Assembly (NCBI GenBank): GCA_964634605.1
Contig: CAZWLJ010000066.1
Location: forward strand, 1-10,515
Length of the DNA stretch: 10,515 bases
Reading direction: 5' to 3'
Origin: UPXZ01 sp964634605
Lineage (GTDB): Bacteria > Bacteroidota > Bacteroidia > Bacteroidales > Paludibacteraceae
A model generated the notes under the pieces. The model saw only the letters and a program-made list of their open reading frames with translations. It did not search any database and was not told the DNA's origin. The position numbers and the translations under genes were made by a program. Positions 1-7,762 of this stretch are shown piece after piece. Every line of letters starts with the position of its first letter. The first letter of the stretch is position 1.

Positions 1-2358
1 ATTTCTCTGTCTGCTCAGAAAAAATCAGCAGGTTATCCTATTTCGCCTGTTCCATTTACCAGTGTGAAGGTTACCGATCAGTTTTGGGGACAAAGGCTGA
101 AGGCAAGTCGTGAAGTAACTATTCCTTTGGCATTTAGTAAATGTGAAGAAACCGGACGTTACGAAAATTTTGTGAAGGCTGCCAATCCAAGTGAAAAATA
201 CAAAGTGGAAGGTTTTTCGTTCGACGATACCGATGTGTACAAAACAATCGAGGGGGCAAGCTATTCCATGCAGACTTTTCCTGATAAAAAACTTGAGAAA
301 TATATTGACAGTGTATTGTTGATTGTGGCAAAAGCGCAGGAACCTGATGGATATTTATATACCTCGCGCACAATGAATCCCAAGCATCCGCACGCATGGT
401 CAGGTTCGAAGCGTTGGGAAAAGGAAGAAGATCTCAGTCACGAACTTTATAACCTTGGTCACATGCTCGAAGGTGCGATTGCACATTATCAGGCAACGGG
501 GAAACGTAATTTTCTGGATATTGCCATAAAATATGCCGATTGTACGGTGCGTGAAGTAGGCGATAAACCCGGACAGGCTTGTGTGGTTCCGGGGCATCAG
601 ATTGCCGAAATGGCATTGGCAAAACTATATGTGTTGACCGGTGAAATGAAATATCTGAATCTTGCAAAATTTTTACTCGACAAAAGAGGCTTCACCCCAA
701 TGAAACATGAATACAGTCAGTCGCACAAACCGGTTCTGGAACAGAACGAAGCTGTTGGTCATGCTGTCCGCGCTGCTTATATGTACACAGGAATGGCCGA
801 TGTGGCTGCACTTACAGGCGATTCGGGCTATATAAAAGCTATTGATAAAATCTGGGAAAATATTGTGGGTAAAAAACTCTACATTACCGGAGGTATTGGC
901 GCCACAAGTCACGGCGAAGCTTTTGGTAAAAATTACGAACTTCCCAATATGTCGGCTTACTGCGAAACCTGCGCAGCTATTGGAAATGTGTATCTGAATT
1001 ACCGTTTATTTCTTTTGCATGGCGAAGCTAAATATTTCGATGTGCTCGAACGTACGCTTTATAACGGTCTGATTTCAGGTGTTTCGCTCGATGGTGGTGG
1101 ATTTTTCTATCCAAATCCGTTGGAATCTATTGGCCAGCATCAGCGTCAGCCCTGGTTTGGTTGTGCCTGTTGTCCTTCGAATATTGCGCGTTTTATTCCT
1201 TCAGTACCGGGATATGTGTATGCCGTGCACAATTCTGAAGTGTATGTGAATCTTTTTATGTCGAATAATTCCACACTTAAAGTTGCCGGAAAGAATGTAA
1301 ATCTTCAGCAAAATACTGCTTATCCCTGGAATGGCGATATCAAAATCAATGTAAATCCTTCGGGCAAGCAGAAATTTCAATTAAAAATCCGCATTCCGGG
1401 CTGGGTACAGGATCAGGTTGTTCCATCGGATCTATATACATATAGCGATCGTAAACAGCTTTCGTATAGCATAAAAGTAAATGGTGAGGTTCAGAAATCG
1501 AATCCGGTCAACGGTTATTTCAGCATCAATCGTCAGTGGAAAAAAGGCGATGTGGTGGAAGTGCATTTCGATATGGAACCACGTACAGTGAAAGCACATT
1601 CAGCGGTTGAGGCCGATAGGGGAAAGTTAGCTGTGGAGCGTGGCCCGGTTGTTTATTGTGCTGAATGGCCCGACAACGATTTCAGTGTTTTGAGTGTGAT
1701 TATGAACCGAAAACCTGAATTTAAAGTAGTGGAAAAGCCAGCACTTCTGAAAGGAATCACACAACTTCAGACCGATGCTCAAACACTGAGTTATAACAAA
1801 GCCGGAAAGATTGAAGCGCGCGATGTGACGCTTACGCTTATTCCGTATTATGCATGGGCACATCGTGGCAGTGGCGAAATGGCAGTGTGGTTTCCCGATG
1901 AGTTGAGTGCCACGCGACCTGTAATGCCTCCGAGTATTGCCTCCGAAAGTATAATTACAGCATCGGTTCAGTCAAAATCGCTTTCGGCTATCAACGACCG
2001 CCTTGTGCCAAAAGACGAAAACGACCGCTCGGTGCCTTATTACCATTGGTGGCCAAAAGAAGGAACTATTGAATGGATTTCGTATGAGTTTAAAGAAAAA
2101 ATAACTGTCAACGGAAGTTCTGTTTTTTGGTATGATGATGGCCCATGGGGCGGATGTCGGGTGCCACAGGCTTGGCGATTGTACTACCGTGACAATGCAG
2201 GTGCATGGTTACCCGTAAAAAACACTACTGACTATAAAACTGAGAAGGGAACTGCTAACTATGTGTCGTTTACCCCAATTCAAACGGATGCACTGAAAAT
2301 TGAAATAGATCTTCCTGAAAAGAATTCTGCCGGAATTTTTGAGTGGGAAGTGGAATAA
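1..2358 (+). CDS. GH127-family (DUF1680) beta-L-arabinofuranosidase-type glycoside hydrolase, 5' partial
   Basis: A secreted glycosidase that probably removes terminal beta-L-arabinofuranose from plant glycans. The frame is open from base 1. The GTG at 64 is an internal Val codon, because upstream codons encode a signal-peptide end (LSAQ) and a linker, so only part of the signal peptide is missing. Counting codon 64 as residue 1, the family's active-site set is present: E285 (acid/base, HGEAFG), E301 and C303 (CETC), and C367, C369, C370 (CACC). These match the zinc-cysteine site of Bifidobacterium HypBA1 (E322, E338, C340, C415, C417, C418), where the second cysteine of CACC is the nucleophile. 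A helical barrel covers about 1-400, followed by beta domains. A C-terminal module (about 638-764, ending IFEWEVE) resembles the discoidin-like extension common in Bacteroidetes members. Substrate is uncertain: the family also contains an aceric-acid hydrolase, and GH146 is related. Promoter and operon partners lie outside the window. Confidence 0.93.
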   Translation: MSLSAQKKSAGYPISPVPFTSVKVTDQFWGQRLKASREVTIPLAFSKCEETGRYENFVKAANPSEKYKVEGFSFDDTDVYKTIEGASYSMQTFPDKKLEKYIDSVLLIVAKAQEPDGYLYTSRTMNPKHPHAWSGSKRWEKEEDLSHELYNLGHMLEGAIAHYQATGKRNFLDIAIKYADCTVREVGDKPGQACVVPGHQIAEMALAKLYVLTGEMKYLNLAKFLLDKRGFTPMKHEYSQSHKPVLEQNEAVGHAVRAAYMYTGMADVAALTGDSGYIKAIDKIWENIVGKKLYITGGIGATSHGEAFGKNYELPNMSAYCETCAAIGNVYLNYRLFLLHGEAKYFDVLERTLYNGLISGVSLDGGGFFYPNPLESIGQHQRQPWFGCACCPSNIARFIPSVPGYVYAVHNSEVYVNLFMSNNSTLKVAGKNVNLQQNTAYPWNGDIKINVNPSGKQKFQLKIRIPGWVQDQVVPSDLYTYSDRKQLSYSIKVNGEVQKSNPVNGYFSINRQWKKGDVVEVHFDMEPRTVKAHSAVEADRGKLAVERGPVVYCAEWPDNDFSVLSVIMNRKPEFKVVEKPALLKGITQLQTDAQTLSYNKAGKIEARDVTLTLIPYYAWAHRGSGEMAVWFPDELSATRPVMPPSIASESIITASVQSKSLSAINDRLVPKDENDRSVPYYHWWPKEGTIEWISYEFKEKITVNGSSVFWYDDGPWGGCRVPQAWRLYYRDNAGAWLPVKNTTDYKTEKGTANYVSFTPIQTDALKIEIDLPEKNSAGIFEWEVE

Positions 2359-2365
2359 ATACTGT

Positions 2366-2602
2366 TTATTGAAATTTAATTTCGGTAAAGAGTTTCAGCC
2401 TTTTTCGTACTTTGTCAGCAGTAGGTTCAGAGTTGTCGAAATGGGGCAGTTTTCCCTGAAAATTGCCTTTCACAACTGAACTGTCGGACATTACAAAATC
2501 GCATTTTATAAAATAAGTATTACGGCTTTTTAATTCGCGTGTATGTGTGCAACATACCTCACGGCACCGCATAGTCTGATTTGCTGTTCTATGCACGGGC
2601 AA
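2366..2602 (-). CDS. Doubtful small hypothetical protein or gene remnant
   Basis: I do not recognise this. The minus-strand frame is open from 2671 down to a stop at 2366-2368, only 7 bp beyond the convergent end of the glycosidase gene. A TTG at 2602 gives 78 residues and an ATG at 2572 gives 68. The N-terminal part is Cys/Arg-rich and unconvincing. The C-terminal part (roughly the last 50 residues, ending KLFTEIKFQ) has a mixed composition more like a real protein end. A second short frame (2605-2679, 24 codons from an ATG) lies just upstream in another phase, so a frameshifted remnant is possible. No ribosome-binding signal or domain is visible. It may simply be chance coding. Confidence 0.2.
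   Translation of the reverse strand: MPVHRTANQTMRCREVCCTHTRELKSRNTYFIKCDFVMSDSSVVKGNFQGKLPHFDNSEPTADKVRKRLKLFTEIKFQ
2541..2594. repeat. Two tandem small inverted repeats
   Basis: GTATGT (2541-2546) pairs with ACATAC (2552-2557) over a 5-nt loop. GCATAG (2569-2574) pairs with CTATGC (2589-2594) over a 14-nt loop. Both are perfect 6-bp stems in noncoding or doubtfully coding DNA. They would fold in a minus-strand transcript starting near 2655. No tRNA or known ncRNA signature is visible. Confidence 0.3.
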
Positions 2603-2661
2603 TCTTATCTTTTTCGCATTTCTGAATTCTTTTTGTCTGTTCGCTCGGTTCCCCGTAAGTA

Positions 2662-2694
2662 CAAAAGCATTTTAGCCATAGATACAGTATCAAA
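2662..2694 (-). promoter_or_regulatory. Near-consensus Bacteroidetes promoter on the minus strand
   Basis: Read on the minus strand, TTTG (2694-2691) is followed after 21 bp by TGCTTTTG (2669-2662), one mismatch from TAnnTTTG. A transcript would start near 2655 and run through the doubtful minus-strand frame and the two hairpins. A match this short can occur by chance in A/T-rich DNA. Confidence 0.25.
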
Positions 2695-2721
2695 TCATAG
2701 TCAGGCAAAAAAACCGGTGAT

Positions 2722-2749
2722 TTTCGGTCAGCTTCCGAAACAATTTTTT
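2722..2749 (+). terminator. Weak hairpin plus T-run
   Basis: TTTCGG (2722-2727) and CCGAAA (2735-2740) form a 6-bp stem with a 7-nt loop, followed three bases later by six T (2744-2749). It lies about 360 bp after the glycosidase stop and could end read-through transcription before the LRR gene. The stem is short. Confidence 0.25.
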
Positions 2750-2822
2750 CAGGACAGCATGAATTATCCGGGAAAAGTTAATTTGTTTTTAAAAACAGTG
2801 TTAATATATAAATGATTAGAAC

Positions 2823-2830
2823 TATATTTG
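2823..2830 (+). promoter_or_regulatory. TAnnTTTG -7 element of the LRR gene
   Basis: TATATTTG matches the Bacteroidetes -7 consensus exactly and ends 22 bp before the ATG at 2853, implying a very short 5' leader. The -33 position is weak (only a GTG/TGTT-like stretch near 2798-2802; a clean TTTG at 2782-2785 is too far away). The leader is A-rich just before the start, the usual Bacteroidetes translation-initiation context. Confidence 0.5.
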
Positions 2831-2852
2831 CGCTCAATTTTAAAAATAAACC

Positions 2853-5800
2853 ATGCGGAAAACACTTCTCCTCCTGTTTTGCGGGATATTTGCACTGAGC
2901 GCTTACGCTCAGGTTTCGAAAACCATCAGCGTTGCCACTCCCGGCACATTAAGTTCACTGCTGACCTCCGGCGAAAAAAGCACGATTACCAGCCTGACTG
3001 TTACAGGTACCATCGATGTGCGTGATTTCAAAACCATCCGCGATCAGCTTCCGGCTCTCAGCACGCTGAACATCAAGGAGGTGAGCATCGCGGCTTACAG
3101 CGGCAATGACGGCACCGGCAGCATTGCCAACTATCCGGCCAATGCCATTCCCAATTCTGCCTTTTACCAAAAAAAAGGGTTAAGCTCCATTGTATTGCCC
3201 GAAAGCGCTACAACCATTCAGGCCTGGAGTTTCTTTAGCAATACAGGTCTTACATCCATCACCATTCCTCAGTCGGTAACACTGATTGGCGAAAACGCGT
3301 TTCAGGATTGCAGCAAGCTGGCAACTCTTATCATCAGCGATGCCTCCGCCGCAATCGGCGACGGCGCTTTTTTCAGATGCTCTTTGCTGGCAGATGTGAG
3401 CCTGGGTAAAAATGTAATTTCTATCGGCAACAGTTCATTCTCCAACTGCAAAGCCCTTGTATCGATGACCATCCCTGTTTCGGTCAAATCCCTCGGATCG
3501 TTTGCGTTCAGTGTTTGCACAGCCCTCAAAACGGTAGATATTCAGGGAGCTGTCACCGAACTGCCCGACTACGCTTTCGATTATTGTACCGGTCTGACAA
3601 GCGTTACGTTTCCGCCAACGCTGATCACCATCAATCAGCTGGCTTTCCGCGATTGCTGGATGCTTGATAACGTGGTTTTTCCCAATTCGCTTAAAACCAT
3701 CAAGACAAATGCTTTCAGCAACTGCAAATCTATAACCTCACTGGATATTCCCGCGTCCGTAACTACCATCGAAAGCGGTGTTTTCTACGGCAATACGTCA
3801 CTCAAAACCCTTACGCTTCCATGGTCCGTTTCTAATCTCGATATGTCAACCTTCCGCAATTGCACCGCGCTTGAACTCATCACGGTTAATTCCTACCAGC
3901 CAATTCCCACCGTATCATCCAATCCCAATTTCCCTTATGGCGTATTTGATAATGTGGATAAAACCAAATGTGTGCTGCAAGTGCCCTACAAGTCGAAGAA
4001 ATTTTATCAGGTTGCCAGCGAGTGGAAAAATTTTCAGAATATAACCGAAAAGGAAACCGGGGTTTCGCCTGAAGTGCAGAAACTGTATATTTCGCCCGAT
4101 GAAGGAACAATGGGCGAAATTCGCCTGAGTGCAAACTGCTCCTGGACTGTCGGTCCGGATAAATCATGGCTCAGCGTATCACCGGCATCGGGTGTAAACG
4201 ATGGAAAAATTGCGTTCACGGCTGCAAAAAATGACTCTGTCGGAGCACGAAACGCCAATATCCTGCTGACCGACGCGGACGGCATTCCGCAGAAAATAGC
4301 CATTGTTCAGAGCGGGAAACTGCTCCGGATTGACAACACGGCCGGAGAACTCACCAGAAAGCTTACGAAAGCGGAGAAACTCGTTGTCGGGAATATAAAA
4401 CTTACCGGCACAATGGATGCGCGCGATTTTAAACTTATGCGCGACTCCCTGCCCGCGCTGAACTCTTTGGATTTAAGTGAAGTGAAAATATCAGCTTATG
4501 CGGGTAATGATGGTACTTCGCAGGAATATAATTACAATTATGCAGCCGATGAAATTCCGGAATATGCGCTTTATACGAATATCGGGGGGATGGGAAAGTC
4601 GTCGCTGGCATCGGTAAAACTTCCGTTTAAACTCAATACGATAAAGAAATATGCTTTTATGAAGTGCAGCGGACTTACCGAAATATACATTCCGAAATCG
4701 GTAAGTAATATAGGCTGTGAAGCTTTCGACGGTTGCACAGGACTGAAAAAAGTGATTGTAAACAACAGAAAACCGGCTCCGTTAACTTATTGCTGGTACA
4801 GTTACCGGGTTTTCGACAGAGTCGATACCACCGGCTGTAAGCTGATCATTCCGTATAACACGAAACCGCTTTATGCTGCTGCCGATCAGTGGAAAGAATT
4901 CAGAAACGTGGAAGAATATCCTTACTATCTGTTCCCTGGTACCGATACGTTGAGACTGACTTCGAAAACAGGCAATACCGTTAGTGTAGCCGTACAGTCC
5001 AATGTGTCATGGACGGCGGTGTCGGATCAGTCATGGATTACATTTAAATCAGTAAGCGGCGCCAACAACGACTCGCTGGTGATAGTGGCCGAACCCAATC
5101 CGGACTTAACGCCACGTACAGCCATTGTCCGGCTGAAAACATCAGAACTCGAACCCGAGATACTTGTTGTTACGCAGAATGGTTTTGAAGTAAATGTCAG
5201 CTTAACTCCCGGAACCTTAAAAACAGCCGTTTCCTCCACGCTCAAAAAGAATCTGACCACACTCGCGCTAACCGGAAGTATGGATGCAAGGGATTTCAGG
5301 ATACTGCGCGATTCGATGCCCAACCTCACTAACCTCGATTTGAGTAAAGTGAAAATTGTACTTTACAGGGGAACGGCAGGAACGGGTCAGGAAACGTATT
5401 TGGCTACTACTTATCCTGCCGGTGAAATACCGGAATTTGCCTTCAAAATATACGACAGTTGGAGCGACAGTAAAGTAGTGCTGAAAAACATTATTTTACC
5501 CGATTCGCTGGTGTCAGTAGGTAAATTTGCATTCTCGGATTGCGCAACTCTCCGGAACTTTGAATTCCCGCCTTTCGTTACCACGCTGAAAGATTATGCT
5601 TTCGAAAGTTGTTACGGGCTTACATCCCTGAAGATTCCCGGCACGATAAAAACATTTGGCAGCGGCGTGTTCTATGACTGTGATGGAATGACGTCTGTGC
5701 AGTTTCAGCAGGGCGCCGCTGCGACAGGTACCGGCATGTTTGAAAATTGTTACAGACTGGCAGAAGTTACACTGCCCGAAACACTGGTAACAATCGGCGA

Positions 5801-7712
5801 TGCAACTTTCAAAAGCTGTCCGAACCTGGCTGAAGTAATTCTGCCCGCAAAAGTAAAAAATATCGGAAACTCTGCTTTCTACAGCTGTTCGAAACTCGCC
5901 CGGATAAATATCCCCGACAGTGTTGCTACGGTGGGTAATGCGGTATTCTATCAGTGTACCGAACTGACCGGTATGGCGTTTCCTCAGGGTGTGAAAACCC
6001 TGGGCAATGATTGTTTCAACGGTTGTACAAAACTGGCAAGCGTTCAGCTTCCCGATTCGCTCATTGCCATCGGTAATAACTGTTTCGAAAAATGCAGCAG
6101 TCTGACTGCAATCAGTCTGCCGTCGGGTTTGAATTCAATCGGTTCATCGGCATTTACTTACAGTGGCATTAAAAGCATCGACATTCCCGACGGGGTAACT
6201 GTTATCAGACCCTCCACATTCGGAGGATGCTATTCGCTGACCAGTGTAAAATTACCCAAAACAATCACAGCCATCCAATGGTTCGCGTTCAACGATTGCG
6301 CTTATCTCCCGGCCATTACCATACCCAACAGTGTAACAGCCATCGGCGACTGTGCATTTCAGGGCTGTAAAAGCCTGACTTCAATCGTATGTAAAACCAC
6401 ATTGCCTGTTATTTTCAGTTACGACGACTGGGTTTTCAACAACGTGAATAAAACAAGCTGCGTGCTGTATGTGAATTACAAAACGAAATCAGCTTATCTG
6501 TCGGCTATGGAGTGGAAAGACTTTAAAAACATCGTTGAAAGCAGTGAAGGCGTCTTCGTGGAAACCGACAAGGTGTATCTGGAAGCAGCCGGTGAAGAGC
6601 CAAAAACACTCCCCGTGACTGCAAATGTACAATGGGATATTATCAACAAAACCGACTGGATAAAAGCGGTAAAAGGTAGCGGCAACGGATCGGAAGCAGT
6701 GGTGATTTCCGCAACCGACAACAACACGTTTGTAAAAAGAAGCGGATATATCGAATTGTCAGATACGAACGGCGAAACGTATAAAATTACGGTAAATCAG
6801 GATGCAGCCTTAAAGGTGGTTGACTGTACGGTCAATACGCTGAATACCAAACTGACCATTCCCGAGAAACGGCAGTTGCTTTACCTGAAAATTACGGGAA
6901 CCATCGATGCCCGCGATTTCAAAATCATACGCGACAGCCTCACCAGCATCCAGAGATTGGATATTTCGGAGGCAATCATCGCCGAATACCGCGGATTTGT
7001 AGAACTGGACCCCGACCGCTGGGGAATGGGTTACACCTACTACGCTGCTACCATACCTGCCAGCGCGTTTTACAGTAAAGGTACACTGAAAGAGGTAGTA
7101 CTGCCGGTCAGGGCAAAGAAAATTGAAAAACGCAGTTTCATGCAATGCGATAATCTGAAATCCGTTGTGGTGCCTGATTCGGTAACAGCAATTGATTACT
7201 ACGCGTTTTATGCCTGCGACAGTCTGAAATCTGTGACACTGGGTAAAGAAGTGAAGGCCATCGGCAGCGATTGCTTCGCGTACTGTTATGCGCTCAGTTC
7301 CATTACAGTGAACAATCCGGTGCCGGTTACTCTCAGCGCTTCAGGTTATGTGTTTGATGGCGTGAGCAGGACAACTTGCAGCCTCCATGTACCCAACGGT
7401 TCGCTGGATGCCTACAAAGCTGCTGCTGTGTGGAAAGAATTTCTGAATATATCGGAAAACTTTACCGCTGCTGCGGATAACCGACTGCCTGAGTTCAGCG
7501 TATGGCCAAATCCCGTTGCGAATGAACTGTACATCCGCGGACTTGCAGGACCTTCATTGCTTACCGTTTATGACCTGAACGGGAAAAATGTCATGCAAAC
7601 ACAAACGGACGATAATGCCCCGGTTTCGGTAGCGCATCTGAAGTCCGGAGTCTATTTGCTGCGAATTCAGAATTCCTCCGGAACAGCTACCCGGAAATTT
7701 ATCAGGAAATAA
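2853..7712 (+). CDS. BspA-like leucine-rich-repeat protein with three BACON domains and a T9SS C-terminal sorting domain
   Basis: A 1619-residue exported protein, probably a surface-attached or released adhesin or ligand-binding protein. It has a signal peptide at residues 1-19 (cleavage YA|Q). Four homologous modules follow, each with an N-cap (GTIDVRDF at 52, and variants at 519, 808 and 1349), a 23-residue LRR_5/TpLRR array (about 97-347, 567-638, 858-1182 and 1401-1488; roughly 11, 3, 14 and 4 units), and a C-cap with a Cys, a VPY-like strand and the pattern W-K-x-F-x-N-I. BACON-like domains follow modules 1-3 (about 411-488, 693-777 and 1241-1318), each with an SW motif and ending in a VxQxG-type strand. 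Residues 1548-1619 are a T9SS type A tail (WPNPV start, YDLNGK, SGVYLLRI, FIRK end), so passage across the outer membrane by the type IX system is inferred. No catalytic motif is visible. BspA relatives bind host or matrix proteins, and BACON is proposed to bind glycans or mucin, but the ligand here is unknown. Confidence 0.93.
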   Translation: MRKTLLLLFCGIFALSAYAQVSKTISVATPGTLSSLLTSGEKSTITSLTVTGTIDVRDFKTIRDQLPALSTLNIKEVSIAAYSGNDGTGSIANYPANAIPNSAFYQKKGLSSIVLPESATTIQAWSFFSNTGLTSITIPQSVTLIGENAFQDCSKLATLIISDASAAIGDGAFFRCSLLADVSLGKNVISIGNSSFSNCKALVSMTIPVSVKSLGSFAFSVCTALKTVDIQGAVTELPDYAFDYCTGLTSVTFPPTLITINQLAFRDCWMLDNVVFPNSLKTIKTNAFSNCKSITSLDIPASVTTIESGVFYGNTSLKTLTLPWSVSNLDMSTFRNCTALELITVNSYQPIPTVSSNPNFPYGVFDNVDKTKCVLQVPYKSKKFYQVASEWKNFQNITEKETGVSPEVQKLYISPDEGTMGEIRLSANCSWTVGPDKSWLSVSPASGVNDGKIAFTAAKNDSVGARNANILLTDADGIPQKIAIVQSGKLLRIDNTAGELTRKLTKAEKLVVGNIKLTGTMDARDFKLMRDSLPALNSLDLSEVKISAYAGNDGTSQEYNYNYAADEIPEYALYTNIGGMGKSSLASVKLPFKLNTIKKYAFMKCSGLTEIYIPKSVSNIGCEAFDGCTGLKKVIVNNRKPAPLTYCWYSYRVFDRVDTTGCKLIIPYNTKPLYAAADQWKEFRNVEEYPYYLFPGTDTLRLTSKTGNTVSVAVQSNVSWTAVSDQSWITFKSVSGANNDSLVIVAEPNPDLTPRTAIVRLKTSELEPEILVVTQNGFEVNVSLTPGTLKTAVSSTLKKNLTTLALTGSMDARDFRILRDSMPNLTNLDLSKVKIVLYRGTAGTGQETYLATTYPAGEIPEFAFKIYDSWSDSKVVLKNIILPDSLVSVGKFAFSDCATLRNFEFPPFVTTLKDYAFESCYGLTSLKIPGTIKTFGSGVFYDCDGMTSVQFQQGAAATGTGMFENCYRLAEVTLPETLVTIGDATFKSCPNLAEVILPAKVKNIGNSAFYSCSKLARINIPDSVATVGNAVFYQCTELTGMAFPQGVKTLGNDCFNGCTKLASVQLPDSLIAIGNNCFEKCSSLTAISLPSGLNSIGSSAFTYSGIKSIDIPDGVTVIRPSTFGGCYSLTSVKLPKTITAIQWFAFNDCAYLPAITIPNSVTAIGDCAFQGCKSLTSIVCKTTLPVIFSYDDWVFNNVNKTSCVLYVNYKTKSAYLSAMEWKDFKNIVESSEGVFVETDKVYLEAAGEEPKTLPVTANVQWDIINKTDWIKAVKGSGNGSEAVVISATDNNTFVKRSGYIELSDTNGETYKITVNQDAALKVVDCTVNTLNTKLTIPEKRQLLYLKITGTIDARDFKIIRDSLTSIQRLDISEAIIAEYRGFVELDPDRWGMGYTYYAATIPASAFYSKGTLKEVVLPVRAKKIEKRSFMQCDNLKSVVVPDSVTAIDYYAFYACDSLKSVTLGKEVKAIGSDCFAYCYALSSITVNNPVPVTLSASGYVFDGVSRTTCSLHVPNGSLDAYKAAAVWKEFLNISENFTAAADNRLPEFSVWPNPVANELYIRGLAGPSLLTVYDLNGKNVMQTQTDDNAPVSVAHLKSGVYLLRIQNSSGTATRKFIRK
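2910..4316 (+). repeat. Module 1: N-cap, about 11 LRRs, C-cap, BACON
   Basis: Residues 20-488 of the LRR protein. The repeats follow the BspA pattern (AF-x-x-C-x-x-L-x-x-I-x-I-P-x-S-V-x-x-I). By eye this is the most GC-rich part of the gene. Confidence 0.8.
4317..5183 (+). repeat. Module 2: N-cap, about 3 LRRs, C-cap, BACON
   Basis: Residues 489-777. The shortest BACON-containing module. Its N-cap (GTMDARDF) and the following SAYAGNDGT segment are closest to module 1 at protein level, but codons differ widely, so the duplication is not recent. Confidence 0.8.
5187..6806 (+). repeat. Module 3: N-cap, about 14 LRRs, C-cap, BACON
   Basis: Residues 779-1318. The longest LRR array. One unit (starting SSAFTYSG) lacks the usual Cys and is one residue short, a variant common in BspA-type repeats. 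Confidence 0.8.
6807..7472 (+). repeat. Module 4: N-cap, about 4 LRRs, C-cap, no BACON
   Basis: Residues 1319-1540. It ends in the same W-K-x-F-x-N-I C-cap as the others but passes through a short linker directly into the T9SS sorting domain. Confidence 0.8.
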
Positions 7713-7719
7713 TAAAAAC

Positions 7720-7754
7720 AATACCGGATTGCAGGGGCAATCCGGTATTTGTTT
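7720..7754 (+). terminator. Strong hairpin terminator after the LRR gene
   Basis: A perfect 13-bp stem (AATACCGGATTGC at 7720-7732, complement at 7737-7749) with loop AGGG, followed by a T-rich tail (TGTTT). It begins 8 bases after the stop codon, so the LRR gene is probably a single-gene transcript. Confidence 0.85.
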
Positions 7755-7762
7755 ACTGATTA

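Larger units (their letters stand above)
2359..2852. other. 494-bp intergenic region, no firm gene
   Basis: Separates the glycosidase from the LRR protein. It starts with weak A/T-only inverted repeats just after the upstream stop (AATAAA/TTTATT, 2354-2370), which are poor terminators. It then holds two small hairpins (2541-2557 and 2569-2594), a minus-strand open frame with a possible promoter, a hairpin with a T-run (2722-2749), and the promoter of the downstream gene. A plus-strand open frame at 2543-2815 has no recognisable content and no credible start context, so I did not call it. Confidence 0.6.

Noticed and set aside
64..2358. GTG at 64 as the true start of the glycosidase
   Set aside because: The same frame is open from base 1, encodes a signal-peptide end (LSAQ), and the residues after it belong to the mature enzyme; the real start is upstream of the window.
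2541..2594. tRNA or known structured RNA
   Set aside because: No T-loop signature or acceptor stem; only two short isolated hairpins.
2543..2815. Plus-strand 90-codon frame in the first intergenic gap
   Set aside because: No signal, domain or leader; its composition looks like translated noncoding DNA and its end runs into the promoter region of the LRR gene.
2853..2882. Lipoprotein signal for the LRR protein (Cys at residue 10)
   Set aside because: The residues before Cys (LLF) do not fit a lipobox, and a normal signal peptidase I site (YA|Q) follows; the C-terminal T9SS tail explains export.
3141..7316. CRISPR-like or tandem DNA repeats
   Set aside because: The periodicity is of 23-residue protein repeats with diverged codons, not near-identical DNA repeats with spacers.
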